Assembly (NCBI RefSeq): GCF_040054535.1
Contig: NC_090784.1
Location: forward strand, 9,786,001-9,850,000
Reading direction: 5' to 3'
Length of the DNA: 64,000 nucleotides
DNA from: Antennarius striatus
Lineage: Eukaryota; Chordata; Actinopteri; Lophiiformes; Antennariidae
Every line of letters begins with the position of its first letter. Position 1 is the stretch's first letter. Positions 26,734-62,602 of the stretch are shown here, one piece after another. The notes below the pieces were generated by a model. The model was given only the letters and a program-made list of their open reading frames with translations, was not told where the DNA came from and ran no database searches. The translations under genes and the position numbers were made by a program.

Positions 26734-26745
26734 TTGTTGTTGTTA
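26588..26745. repeat. (ATT)n / (AAT)n / (GTT)n compound microsatellite
   Basis: ATT units turn into ATC/ATT, then AAT and finally GTT units. Confidence 0.95.
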
Positions 26746-26747
26746 TC

Positions 26748-28240
26748 ATCTGCAACCGCTTATCCCGGTCCAGCTTGCGGGGGCAACAGTTTCAGCAAGG
26801 AAGCCTTCTAAATAAGCCTTCTACAAATCCACAAAGTACTAGTGGATTGGTTGGGTAAACTCCCATACTCCCTCTAGCACCCTCATGAGAGTATTGAGCT
26901 AATCAAGTGTTCTGCGATTTAAGAGTTAATGCACTGTTCCTCATCGATCTGTGATTCAACAGACAACTGGACTCTTCTCTCCACTACCCTGAACTACCCT
27001 TTTCTAGGGAGGCTGAGCAGTGTAATCCCCTTATAGTTGAAACACACCCTCTGGCCCCCTCTCTTAAAATGGAGAACCACCACCACAGCCTGCCACTCCA
27101 GAGGCACAGGAGTGCTCAGGGCACTTTTCATCCAACCCTGGGGCCATGCCACTATGAAGTTGATTAACAGCTGCAGAAACTTCAGCCCCAGTAATGAGTA
27201 GACCCACCTCCAAGTCCTGTGGCTTTGTTTACACGAATGCATGTTAGTGGGATTAAGGAGATCCTCAAAGTATTCTTTCCACTGCACGACTGCTCCCTCA
27301 ATTTAGGTCAGCAGGCAACCATCCATCCCGTGAACGGCGTGGACAAAGTGTTGCTTTTCCCTTCTGAGACTTTGGACGGTTTGCCAGAATCTTTTCTGGG
27401 CTAACTGAAAGTTTTCTTCCATGGTCTCACCAAACATTTCCCACTACTGTGTCTTTGCCTTCCTGCAGGCTGAAGCTGAACATTACTTTGTCTGCCAGTA
27501 CTCATCAGGACTCCCACAGGCCGGCCATGTCCTGTCGGACTCCTTCTTCAGCCTGATGGCATTCTTCTCTTCTTGTGTCCACCAGCAGGTTCGGGGATTG
27601 CTGCCATGACCAGCACCAGCAAACCTGTGACAACAGCTCCATGCAGCCACCTTAGCATTGGCAAGGTGGATCATTCAGATTCCAGGTCTCCTACCACACC
27701 GGGGACATAATAAAGCCTTTGCCAAAGTTAGGAGTCGTAGAAAAATTTGATTAGGTTTGGATTAGGGTTAGGGTTATGGCTAAGTAAAATTCCATGACCC
27801 AGTTGTGAGATTCTGCAACTTGGGATCAGACATCCAAGGTTCTTGCCTTTTTCCTGCTACCTAATCCACATTATAGCAGACACCCGCAGATCTTCCTGTG
27901 TGTGGCCCACGAGAGGATGTACCCATGTTCCTGTGGTGGGCTGAGCCCGACTGGCCCCATTGTTATAGGGTCAGCCAGCAGGCACCCCCTGGCAAGATAC
28001 TTCCTGGCTCCACGGCATGGCCCTGGTATCCCTCTGAACCGGGTACACTCAATTTGTTGGGTACTTGTCACCAGGAATCTTTTCAAACACACATAGTTTG
28101 AACCCTCACTTAGAAAGGCTTTGCCATGGGAGACCCTACTAGGGGCAAATTGCAACTGCAAATTGTCCCGGACAACACAGCTCCTAGGATAATTAGGGTA
28201 CACAACCCCCTCCACTACAGTAAGGTGGCAGTTGACAGAG
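26748..28240 (-). pseudogene. Degenerate LINE on the minus strand
   Basis: On the minus strand a short frame (27287-26994) has LINE linker/RT features: WKEYFEDLLNPT near its start, then PLEWQAVVVVLHFKRGGQ and FNYKGITLLSLP, equivalent to the 'P-x-F-KKGD...NYRGI' RT block. Upstream on that strand (27290-27715) is the matching linker. 27840-28240 resembles the 5' leader of the same fish LINE type, including a 'ccctccactacagtaaggtgg'-like segment. 26748-26850 resembles the 3' region. Large parts of the RT are missing. Clade not assigned (Rex-type likely). Confidence 0.65.
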
Positions 28241-30462
<2,222 letters not shown>

Positions 30463-30672
30463 TGAAAAAGAGCGAGAGAGATAGAGACAAAGTAGAAGAA
30501 AGTTGACAGTGTGTATGTGTTACATAAACAACTGCAGTATCTTTGCTCATTAAGGCTACATTGATCCTTTACTCCTCCGTTTAAAACTGTTGGTAGTTGC
30601 ATACCAACACGTCTCTGCAAAAGCAACCAGCGCATCTAAAAATTTCTTTCAGCAGTCATTAATGACTTAGAG

Positions 30673-40022
<9,350 letters not shown>

Positions 40023-40469
40023 TGGGTCAAGAGTCATTCTGACTTGCATGAATAGGAAATATAAACAGATGTCTTGTAAAGTTGGCAATTTGTATTCATG
40101 TAGTTGAAAATTGTAAACAAACAATACATTTAGCCTGTATTCACTGTGTACACAATTATTAAGCAGCTGAGTATTTTTACCATATTATCATTTTGTGCAT
40201 GTTTTTAACTCCAAGCTGTATAAACTTGAATGCTTAGTGGATTTAAGCATATCAGGTGATGTGTGTTTATGTAATTAGGGAGGGTGTGTTCTTAACTCTT
40301 TGCATATGTTCATAGTTATTAAGCAGATTTTTTTTTTCGTCCAGTGCAATGAGCTAAAAGAAAATTAGACTTAACTGACTCTGAAAAGACAGAAATTGTA
40401 CAAAGTCTTTCAAAGGTACATAACACTCTTGAAATTTCTGAGATATTTGGAGGGATCAATTGACCTAAA

Positions 40470-40592
40470 TTGCAAGTTTATTGGGGTGGAGGCTGGAGAA
40501 CAATGTGGACATGGGGAGCACAGAAAGGAGTCAAACCCTTCTTGCTGTTAGGCGACAGCACTACCCAGTGCACCATCATGCCACCCAATCAT
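40470..40592 (-). repeat. SINE head fragment
   Basis: On the minus strand it reads as the tRNA-like start of the fish SINE: 'ggtggcatgatggtgcac', 'gggtagtgctgtcgcc' (A-box region) and a weak B-box 'gggtttgactcc', then the 'ccccatgtccac' segment. Confidence 0.6.
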
Positions 40593-40624
40593 AGAGCATT
40601 TTGTTGAAAATAGTCAACAGGGTT

Positions 40625-41215
40625 AATAAAAAAAAATGTTGAAAAAAAGAAGATGCAAATTAGCCAAATATTTGAGAAAATTCAAACATGAAGTTCCCAT
40701 GAACCATTCACCCTTGGGGGCACTCACATTCCAGAACTGTAATCTACCTGGAGAGCCCAGAAGTACAAAGTGTTCAGAGCTCGGAGGCATGGCCAAGGTA
40801 GGGACGGCTGAAACAGACCAAAAGTACTCAAGACACACAAGTTAAAACATCAAGACTGGAACAACAAATACTTGAAGACAGTTTTTTCTACAGGTTTATG
40901 GACAGATGAGATGAGAGTGATCACTAATGATCACAGAGCTTCATTTCCAGTCAGATGCCAGTAAGATGGAGGTGTGGGTACTGGTATTATTAAAGATGTG
41001 TTAGTTGGACCATTAAAGGTTGAAGATGGACTCATAATCTACTCTCAAGCCTGCCGCTAGTTTTTAGAAGACACTGTTGTCAAGCAATGGTCCAGAAAAA
41101 AGTGTGCTCTGTGATTTTAATCCAGAACAATGCTCCATCACATGCATCAAAGTACTCCACTGTGTGGCTCGCCAGAAAAGACCTTAAAGATGACAGAATA
41201 ATGACATGACAAGAA
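40625..41215 (+). pseudogene. Tc1-like transposase relic
   Basis: Scattered plus-strand frames resemble a Tc1/mariner-type transposase. A WTDEMRV-like block (about 40900) equates to the DE(S) motif with the first catalytic Asp. A QNNAPSHASKYSTVWLA stretch (about 41121-41172) equates to the 'QDNAPxHxS' motif with the second catalytic Asp replaced by Asn. Several stops and frame changes intervene. It lies between colec10 and the C2 gene. Confidence 0.55.
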
Positions 41216-41786
41216 GAGAATTTTAATCGTCACCTTCAGCCATTTATCCAAATCCAGGTGACAAATCATGCTGAAGCCTGTCCCAGCTGACTAGAGGCAG
41301 GGTGGACTCTGGAAAAGTAGCCAGTTCATCAATGTTCATGCTCAGTATTTTAATTTTTCCTGGGTGACACATTTTCCACCACACAGTCCAGAGTTGCCCT
41401 TATATGAGCCTGTACTGTACTCTCACTATGACTGTGACCAGTCCGGTAGAAAAATAGATAGACAGAGAGAGAAAGATATAAGATGGACATTTATGACAAA
41501 TCCCCCCAAATAGGAAGAAGTCCCACTGAAGCAAAATTATAAATCAAGTAGTCAGTCTGAACTTTAATTCAAACTTCCTCATTGACACCCAATAGTGATG
41601 GACAATATCCTACACACAAATGACTGATGTGTGTGCTCATGTGAAAACACCCACACCTCCATGCGAGGCCCTCCTCTCCTACTCTTGCCATGTGATACCA
41701 CCGGCCAGTCGTTCACGCCTCACCCAGTTACCTGTGCTGCGTCTTTGCTCTTTCACAGTAAGGCTCAGCGAAGAGTGACAACAATA

Positions 41787-42445
41787 ATGACTACAGGAGG
41801 GATGAAGAGTGTAGCTCTTGTTGCTACCATGTTTTTCATGGTGCTGTACCAATGCACAGGTGGAGTCAAATCTGCTTACTGCAATGGCAAAAATGTGGAT
41901 GTTTTTCTGAACAGCTCCTATCTAATAGGCGCAGATTTTTTTTCTGCCCCAGACACATATATTGAGGTAAGATGTTGCATCTATGTCTCTTTAAATAAGT
42001 ACAGTATTTAAGTTTATGGTTAAATATGTAACTCAAAGATTATAACTGTCTTGTAATGACATGATTTAAAGTATGATGTCAGTATTTTCTAGCAACAAAG
42101 AGCCTATTTCACATACAATCATGTAGCAGTAATTGTAGAAATGTATTCTTAAGTGTCACTATTGTTCTGAAATGTGTCTATTTTAATTTGATGCAGATGA
42201 CAATTGGTAACGTGACTCAGAAAAGTGAAGTCGTTGCAAACCAGAATTCTGCAATATTCAGGAAGTGGTTTTACTTCAAGGAGATCCAAAGTGACGACCT
42301 GATCATTGATGCCTGGGATGAGGATAGCTTTTGGAATGTGGATGACCTCATGGGAACATGTGTCATTAAACTAGAAAAGGCTATCAGTGAAGAGAATTGT
42401 GTTTTTCCAGCTGGTGAAGTGTCACTGAGTTATTCATGCATTTGA
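41787..42445 (+). CDS. Small secreted perforin-type C2-domain protein
   Basis: Two exons, 41787-41966 and 42197-42445, joined in phase 0 (GAG|ATG) with consensus GTAAGA donor and pyrimidine-rich acceptor. The protein is 142 residues, or 137 from the second Met at 41802. A signal peptide (MKSVALVATMFFMVLY...) ends near residue 24 of the shorter form. The rest is one C2-like domain: an ADFFSAPDTYIE loop (calcium loop 1 type), a central strand pair ending WFYF, and WDEDSFWNVDDLMGTC (loop 3 type, rich in Asp). This arrangement is that of the C-terminal C2 domain of perforin, which binds membranes when calcium is present, but there is no MACPF pore domain. Four cysteines in the mature part could form two disulfides. 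The function of stand-alone copies is unknown to me. Two AATAAA signals follow at 42538 and 42585. Confidence 0.8.
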
Positions 42446-42537
42446 CAGCAGTGAAAACTGATGTAATACATGTCATCAATGAAATAGACTGTTGTTTTCT
42501 GCTCATAACATATTTTTCAGAGTGAATGCACTATAAA

Positions 42538-42543
42538 AATAAA
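42538..42543 (+). terminator. Poly(A) signal of the C2 gene
   Basis: AATAAA about 93 nt after the stop; a second AATAAA is at 42585-42590. Confidence 0.6.
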
Positions 42544-42590
42544 GCAAAATCCATTTCAAATGACATGCAAATTGCAAAACAACAAATAAA

Positions 42591-43869
42591 GATCCATCCC
42601 TGAAATTCTAATCAAGTATGTCTGTTTGTTGCCTGTAGCTTTTAGAAATGTCAACAATATTGGGAGTCTCTTTTCTTAGCTTCATTTCCTCCTCTGCTGC
42701 AGGGATACATTGTTTAAGGATTAACTAATAAACTATTTTGAACTCAACAAATCCAAACCTAAATAGCACTATTACTTTCACATTTAATGAGACCAAAATC
42801 AGACAGTAATGCTTATTTTTGGTATTTCCTCCATGCAGATTGAGCTTATTAACCACTGGAACCAAGTCACAGACAGGAATGAGTGGCAAGGTAACAAGTG
42901 GAGATAGATATTTTATATTTTAATTCATTTTTTTAACCTTATTCTGTTTTGGGTCACAGGATGCTGGAGCCTATCCCAGCTGACATTGGGTGTGACGTGG
43001 TGTTCATGCTGGACAAATCATTAGTTTGTTGCATTGACCACATAAAAGAGAAGCAGTCAATCACACTAACATTTATGCTGATGGGCAATTATAGTTACCA
43101 ATACCTGTGTATCCCTATGTGCTATGTGTATTTATTGTGGCTGCTGTGTTTTCTGTCTGTCATAACTGTACTCTTGTGGAATGTATGTTGTATGATTGAA
43201 TTGTATTGAAAAGAGGATTATTAAAGTATTTTTCATTTTCATCTTCACCCAATGACTGAGTAAGCCTCGAATCTAAAGATGGAACAACCTTGAGCACTGC
43301 CAGCAAGTCTGGTGTGATGCTCTTGATTATTTTGTTAAAAAATAAATCTATACAATGCAACTTCTAACCTCTAACCATCATGAAAACATTGTGGGGCCAC
43401 CTAGTTACTGCAAAGTTGGTTTGATCCCTCAATAGTTTGTGTCATTGAAAGGAGCATCTTCCAAATACAAGCTCATCTTCTGTCATTGAAATGGAACAGC
43501 GAAAAAAAAATCTAAAACATACTGTTGACATACTGCTGATGAGAAAAGCCAACCACGCTGAGGGAGCCAACAGAAACACAGTAAGAATACAACAACTCTA
43601 CTCAGAAATGCTCCAGGCTGGGGTTCAAAACCAGAACTTGTTAACATTGATGAAATGAGTTACCAACGGTTTCTTGTCATCCTCATGAAGGTATGGTGAG
43701 TCGGTGAGTAATGATCCATTCACTCTTACTCAAATCATGAAGTGTGTCTGTATCCCGACAATGATCATCTACTAGTTTGGTTGTAAAAGCATTTTGAAAA
43801 CAATGAGATCAGATGATTCATTAGTTTTGGTGATCCATTACTTCTCTACTGCTACAACCGTGCTTTTTT
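42591..43869. other. Intergenic, repeat fragments
   Basis: 42950-43010 resembles the 3' part of the fish SINE ('ggagcctatcccagctgac'). 43050-43230 resembles an L2-type LINE 3' UTR. No supported exon. Confidence 0.4.
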
Positions 43870-43874
43870 GGCAA

Positions 43875-44300
43875 GGGCATTGGAGCCCCATGTAAGGTCC
43901 TATGAGATGTACATTCCCAGGAACTTGAAGTCACTGGCCCGTTCCACCAGGGCACCAGGGCAGGGAATCTTCTCTCTTCTTCCTGAAGTCCAGCACCATC
44001 TTGGTTTTCGAGGGGTTGAGTAGGGGTTGTTGAGGGAGCAGCAGGTAGTGAGGGTCAGGATCCCCTCCATGTAGTCTGACTCATCGCTATTTTTAATCAG
44101 CCCCACCACAGTAACCACAGTCATCTGCAAATTTTACGAAAATGTTGCCACTGTTGATCGGGGCGCAGTCATGGGTGTACAGTTTTGGACTGAGCACACA
44201 GCCTCGGGGGCCCCAGTGCTCACAGCCAGGGTTGAGGTGTGGTAGTCCCCCAGCCTGACTGACTGCCGGCAGTTTGTGAGAAAGTTCCGATCCCATTAAG
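43875..44300 (-). pseudogene. L2/Maui-like LINE reverse transcriptase fragment
   Basis: Minus-strand frames read GCVLSPKLYTHDC and IFVKFADDCGYCGG, the RT catalytic FADD block with the preceding 'GCVLSP' block, then ESDYMEGILTLTTCCS and, out of frame, VERASDFKFLGMYIS (the FKFLG block). Frameshifted and truncated at both ends. Confidence 0.7.
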
Positions 44301-44839
<539 letters not shown>

Positions 44840-45383
44840 CCTCTCAACCCCTCCCTGGTCCTGCCCGTCCATATACATAGTATACTGTACTGTACATCCA
44901 TATACACAACACAGGCAATTCATTTCATATATTCATTTAATTTCATATTCAATTCAATTCATATAGATGTGCACAATAAGGTTCATAAGATTATGCCATC
45001 TATACTAGATACAATGTTATATGCAGTAACTATGTCACAGCTGTGATAGCTGTTGTTGTTTTTGTCATAATCATTGTTGTAGTTGTTATTATTTCTCTTA
45101 AACACATGCTTGTTATGTAGAAATGACAATTAAAATATTAACAAAGAATTGACTGTTTGCTGTCAAATGTACCATAATGCAAAAATTAAATAAAGCCTTT
45201 AAATTGTATATCCTCTTAGTTCTGCTTTTCTTGAAAAAAGCAGAATTGAGAGACTCAACATGCTCTTACCAGTTTTATTTTTGCAGTTTCAGCTAATTTT
45301 TGTGACAAATAAAAAGGTTTGATGCATGTGAGTGAAGAATGGTTAAGAACAGCTGAACAGCTGGGTGAAAGTCACTGACCACA

Positions 45384-52080
<6,697 letters not shown>

Positions 52081-52407
52081 GTTTAAGTGGACAGGCACGG
52101 GTTTTTGCTTGAGTTGATATAAGTTTTTCTCCTAGAAAAATTGATCATAATAGACAGCCTGATAACTGTTTGTGTCTATGCTGTAGTTTCATTAACTGAT
52201 AACAAGCTAATATACTGTTAATTCAGAGTCTATTTTTTTAGTTGAACTTAAAAACACCATAGTAAATTTTAAACCGGATATATTAAAACCATTCCCTTGA
52301 ATCCTCACACATTTCTTATAACTGTTTGTTCCTGATTTGTCAATGACAGATAGTCAAAAGTAAAACAATGCTATTTCTTCTAAGTGGTTTCCTTTACTCC
52401 ATAAAAA

Positions 52408-52413
52408 AATAAA
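52408..52413 (+). terminator. Poly(A) signal of the C-type lectin gene
   Basis: AATAAA about 330 nt after the stop codon. Confidence 0.5.
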
Positions 52414-54340
52414 GAATGACATTACCAACAAAAAATATTGAAATGACAAATTATTTCAAAATGATTTAACTTTCAAAAGACAGTCATGAAAGTCCTGGAT
52501 GACTGGTGTCAAATACTGTATATAGTAAACAAAACACATTCTTTCTCATCCCCTTCCTTCATCTAGCTGTGCTCCTCTTAAAAATGATTGACTTATATTA
52601 TGTGATAAGGGACATGCTTCAGCAGGCAGGAGTGGAAAAACTATGCAGATCATTTTATTAATTAAAAATAGCAACAAAAAAAATCAAATTAACTTTCTTT
52701 AAGTTGGCTGAAGACGTTTCTCCTCTCATCCAAGAGGCTTATTCAGTTCGGACTGAGAATTTTTCACTAAACACAAGATTACCATACAATCCGTTTGATT
52801 TGCTCTTCTTGATATACCTCAACCCGGATGACTGAGAACCTACACCAACACCATTTTAGTGAAGTAAAACGTATGACATGATATTAAAAAATAAGTAAAA
52901 GACAGATAACAGCAGCACTTTTAAAATAATGCTACGATCAAATTGAGAAGATATTATGTAATCCAAAAATGACTGTAATTACCGATAAGCAGTAAATATG
53001 CTCTACATATATTTACATGTGTTCAAACCAAAACCTATCACATAAATGTTGGGTAGAACATTTTGACTAAAGCGTAATAAAGTTGAACTAGATAATGGGA
53101 ATTTAAAAATCTGCGCAGTGCAGTACCAGGTTAATTGTACTTTTATTGTACTTTACTTTAAATTCCAAACCTCTGCGTATGGGTCATATTGATTGTGTGA
53201 GCTCAGAGTCCTATCAGAGGTTAGATCAACATTGGATCCCATAAACGACATCTTAGTTAAACATTAACTGTAACACGCCACTTTTTTTTTTTTTTTTTTT
53301 TACCAACCGAGATAACAACCGCAATTAATTCACTTGATTATATAAAGTTGGGGGTTTTTTTTCGCATGACATTTCATCTGCAGTACTTTTGCATGAACAT
53401 TTTACACGTGAGTTTTAAAATCAGTTCCCCGCTCTCCGCGTTGGCTAGTCTAACCTTTAAACTAATATTTACTGTTCAAACTTGGTTGCTCAATCGCATG
53501 AATGTCTGACCAGTGCAGAAACAACAGCATGTGTGCTCCACTATTGTTCCTTATCCCTCCTTCTTGTAAAAGCTTAAAACCAATCAATGACTATGAATAC
53601 CTCCCACTAGTGTTTCTGAACTGTCCTGATCTTCTGCTGGTTGTTCACACGCACGCACGCACGCACGCACACATGCACGCGCACGCACGCATACACGCAC
53701 GCACATACACACAGCTCGCAATACAGAGAAAGTGAGAAAGATTGATGCCTTCACTTGGTACTGGAAACAATTTGAGCACGTAGCCTTTTAATGCGAAGGA
53801 TTAAAAAGTAATCAAGAATTTGCTTTCAGGGCGTGGAGAGAATAGTTTCACGTTCACAACAGGCGTGTTAACAAGGGAGTGATATGTTTATGTTGTTCCA
53901 TCCTTGTAAACACTGAAGCTATATCTGACCAAGAGAGCACATTTAGTCTGCCCAAGACAAATCTGTTTTATGGCTATAGCAAGTATAATAAATTTGGATT
54001 GGCCAGAATAAAGCTGCTGTCTTGATTAGACATAGAGTCATTATTTTAAAATTTTAGATTTTTTTTCTGCACTTTCAAAAATTGAGTGTGCATGTTTGTA
54101 TTTTTATTTTTATTTTTGCAAATAATGTTTTCTAGTACTGTATCATTTTCTTGTGTAGGCCTGCTCAGCTACTTCTGCTCATATATAGCACCAATTTTTC
54201 AATCACGTAAAAAATGAATTATATCAGAATGAATTCTTCAAAACGAATAGTGATCCTTATTTTAAACTAGTAAATAAATATATAAAATAAAAATATGTTC
54301 TCTATCCTGATTTCTAAAAAGCAAACTGTCAGCTACCGAC
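52414..54340. other. Intergenic between the C-type lectin gene and mal2
   Basis: 52695-52850 contains a segment ('gaagacgtttctcctctcatcc' split across a dispersed repeat) common in fish genomes, possibly a Penelope-like 3' end. A T22 run lies at 53281-53302 and an ACGC/CACG microsatellite at about 53650-53715. No exon supported. Confidence 0.35.
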
Positions 54341-54552
54341 TTCACCTCTGGATGTCGTAGCTTCCGAGTCGCTCTTGAATGCAGCACAGGTTTCCAGGGA
54401 GTGGCCCCTGCACCTGTCCGACCTGTTTCGGGGATACACGACTCCCGAGGAATTTCCCCCGCTGCAGCCGTCCATTGTTTGACGGAGTCCCTTGTACCGG
54501 AGGGCTGTGTGAGGCTGAGAGCCAGAGGAGAGGGACAGAAGAGGAATCAGAG
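54340..54552 (+). promoter_or_regulatory. CpG-rich 5' region of mal2
   Basis: About 210 bp rich in C, G and CpG inside AT-rich surroundings directly before the mal2 ATG. This is expected for a CpG-island promoter plus 5' UTR. No TATA box or exact start site identified. Confidence 0.5.
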
Positions 54553-59941
<5,389 letters not shown>

Positions 59942-61059
59942 CTGGAACAAGCAGCCCAAACTACCAGTAGTATTGTACCTGCGTCCTAACTTCAGCAACA
60001 CTCTTCAGTTCAACGCATGCCTTTTTTTAAAAGGACATCTTACAAGAATTCTTCCTTTGAGATGTTGAAATCCACATGATTGAAAGAACTTTAAGAACCC
60101 AATTTTAAAAAAGTCAGTTTGGACCTTATGTTTTCTCTAAATTGTCTGACAAAAACCTGTGTGAGAAGGACTTGTGAACAATTCAGACTTTGGGGCTTAT
60201 ACAATGTTGTTTTGCAAGATTCAATGAATTCTTGTAACAGTTCTGGTTTCGTGCTTGCACGATTTTGTTAATCATGCAAATATTGCTCCATTTCTTTAGT
60301 CATATCCTCATTGGTGGGAATATTTCCCATTTTCACAGCCACAAAAACATTCCTGTAAATGCTGTTAAAACATTTCACAGAAAATCTGTGTGATGGTGAA
60401 ATTTCTTTGACAGATTATAAAAGGTGGCATGGTCATTTTCACTGATGTCCAGTTTCATTGGTGTAAAGAGCTGTAAATCCATTCTATGTTGAACATATTT
60501 CTTGTTGGATTTTTAACTGGGCACTATTTAAATTTATTTTGCGCTGATGTTTGAATTTCAAAGTTTAAATCTCTTCTTTTGAGCACTTTCTGTCAGATTT
60601 TTCAATCGTCTCTGTTAACACTCAGATAATATATCAATATTGCTAGCTCAATTAACAGCTCATCATTTAATGTTGAGTATTAAATAGAAAAAAACCCTTC
60701 TGTTTATATATTTCTTAATCTCTTATGAATCATTATATGAAGGATTTGAGTGAATCATATTGCAATTGTTTTGTACATTGTTAAATGACCAAAATCAACC
60801 TTGATACATTATTCAGTAAGTCTATATCTGTATTCTTTTATTTGCATTGAGGTATTACAATCCAAATAATTTAATTTTTTACAATTAATTTCTTTTGTTA
60901 AAACCTGTTATTTTTGACATTTGTAACAATGTTAGAATTGGAGAAAGTAAAGTTTTGAATCAAAACAGAATCTTATATCTTTGAATCATTACAGGATGTA
61001 TTGTTATCTGCCACTTTGTCTTCATGAGATTAGGATAATCACAGCAGCATCAGTGACCA

Positions 61060-61260
61060 TGCATCCATCCGATCTATCCATCTGTCCATACATCCATCCA
61101 TCCATCCATCCATCCATCCATCCATCCATCCATCCATCCATCAATGATTTTCTTATAGACGAGACAACTCAAATCATATCGTCTTCAGCTACTTTTCCAC
61201 CATGCAGGTCACGGGCGTTGCTGGAGCCTATCCCAGTGGGTGATGGGTGAGAGGCGGGTT
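61060..61260 (-). repeat. (CATC)n array plus SINE 3' fragment
   Basis: About 13 CATC units (61089-61142) followed by 'ctggagcctatcccagtggg', the 3' part of the fish SINE seen elsewhere in this window, on the minus strand with its tetranucleotide tail to the left. Confidence 0.65.
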
Positions 61261-62170
61261 ATGGCAGAAAATGTTCTACTAAGTGGAAATGTATTAGGAC
61301 AAAATGGCTCGCAACGCTGACCTAGACAGGATTATTTCCAACAAAAATCACAGTTATTACTGAGTAATTAATCTTTCTTTGATTGTTGTGAAGCCCCGTT
61401 GCTTCCTCCACAGAGCTGCTAGAATTACTGCAGGTATCCCTTTGACAGTATCCCAATAAATACATTTTACTGTAAATGTTGGGAACATACTTGTTGAGGT
61501 TCAGTTGTCTTCCTTTATATTCTGATTATTCAAATCACATTTTTTGACGGGTGTGCTATTAATCCAAAAGCAGAGCATTTGATTGATCTCACTTGTTTCT
61601 GACCTGCGCATCACTATATGAGCTATTCAGCTGTAAATTGAGAGGAGTATTCTTGTGCATACATGCATTCTCTTGACTCAAATCCATATTATTTACTTTA
61701 ATGTACACTGGCATTAAAATTCTTACCAAAGCAAAAATACCTATCATATCCACATCTCTATCTGCATACAGCATCAAATTATATAGTTTTCTGCTGCAGC
61801 AAAACATGCTGGCAGTATATGGCAGTAGCTCAGTTAACATTGCAAGTTTTCAATTTGTTATACAATATGAGTTTGTCTTGAAATAAATGTATACATATAT
61901 ATGCACATACAGTAAGCTTTAAATCAAAGCAATACAGTATCATCATCATTCCTTTTATATATAATTTTGGAAATAAAATTTAATAAACTTTCTTAAGAAT
62001 GGTATTTAAACATACACTACCAGTCAAGAGTTTAAGAACATTTTTCCATAATTTCATTGAAAATGATTCAGTGTGACAGTGAACTCTGAAATGAAAACAC
62101 GGAACAAAGGAACAATTTTAATTAAAAAAGAAATCATGGAAACAATTTAGAAACCAACTCATCAGAGAAG

Positions 62171-62489
62171 GCGGCACGGTGGCGCAGTGATTAGCGCTGC
62201 CGCCTTACAACACGGCAGACCAGGGTTCGAGTCCCGCTCTCCCCATGTCTGCGTGGGTTCTCTCCGGGTTCTCCGGCTTCCTCCCACCTCCAAAAGCATG
62301 CGCTTCAGGTTGTTCCAAATTGCCCGTAGGTATGAGTGTGTGCATGTATGTTTGTGGCTCCACGGTGCACTGGCGTCATGCCTGGAGTGTCCCCCGCCTC
62401 ACGCCCTGTGCCGCCGAGATAGGCTCTGGCTCCCCGTGACCCGCTGCGGTGAATATAGTGGTGGTAATCTGAAGATGACTGACTGACTG
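62171..62489 (+). mobile_element. tRNA-derived SINE with 14-bp target duplication
   Basis: It has an intact A-box region ('tggcgcagtgattagcgctg') and a perfect B-box ('gggttcgagtcccgc'), a tRNA-unrelated body and a (GACT)n tail. The direct repeat ACTCATCAGAGAAG flanks it at 62157-62170 and 62490-62503. The head gives it an internal pol III promoter. It inserted into the Tc1-like element and is therefore younger than it. Confidence 0.9.
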
Positions 62490-62602
62490 ACTCATCAGAG
62501 AAGCCACCTTTAGCAGATGTAACAGTTGAACACACTGTGACGTTCTTTCCACAATGGACATCAACTATTCTTCAGAACGTTCTTACCAACTCTGTTGCAG
62601 AC

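Noticed and set aside
27755..27785. Telomere-like TTAGGG units
   Set aside because: Only two to three units; too short to be an interstitial telomere.
42839..42890. Possible 52-bp exon after the C2 gene
   Set aside because: It has a gcag acceptor and a gtaaca donor and is open in one frame, but it follows a stop and poly(A) signals and has no recognisable protein content.
62187..62486. 99-codon frame with tRNA-like sequence; possible tRNA gene
   Set aside because: The A and B boxes belong to a tRNA-derived SINE with a target duplication, not a functional tRNA.
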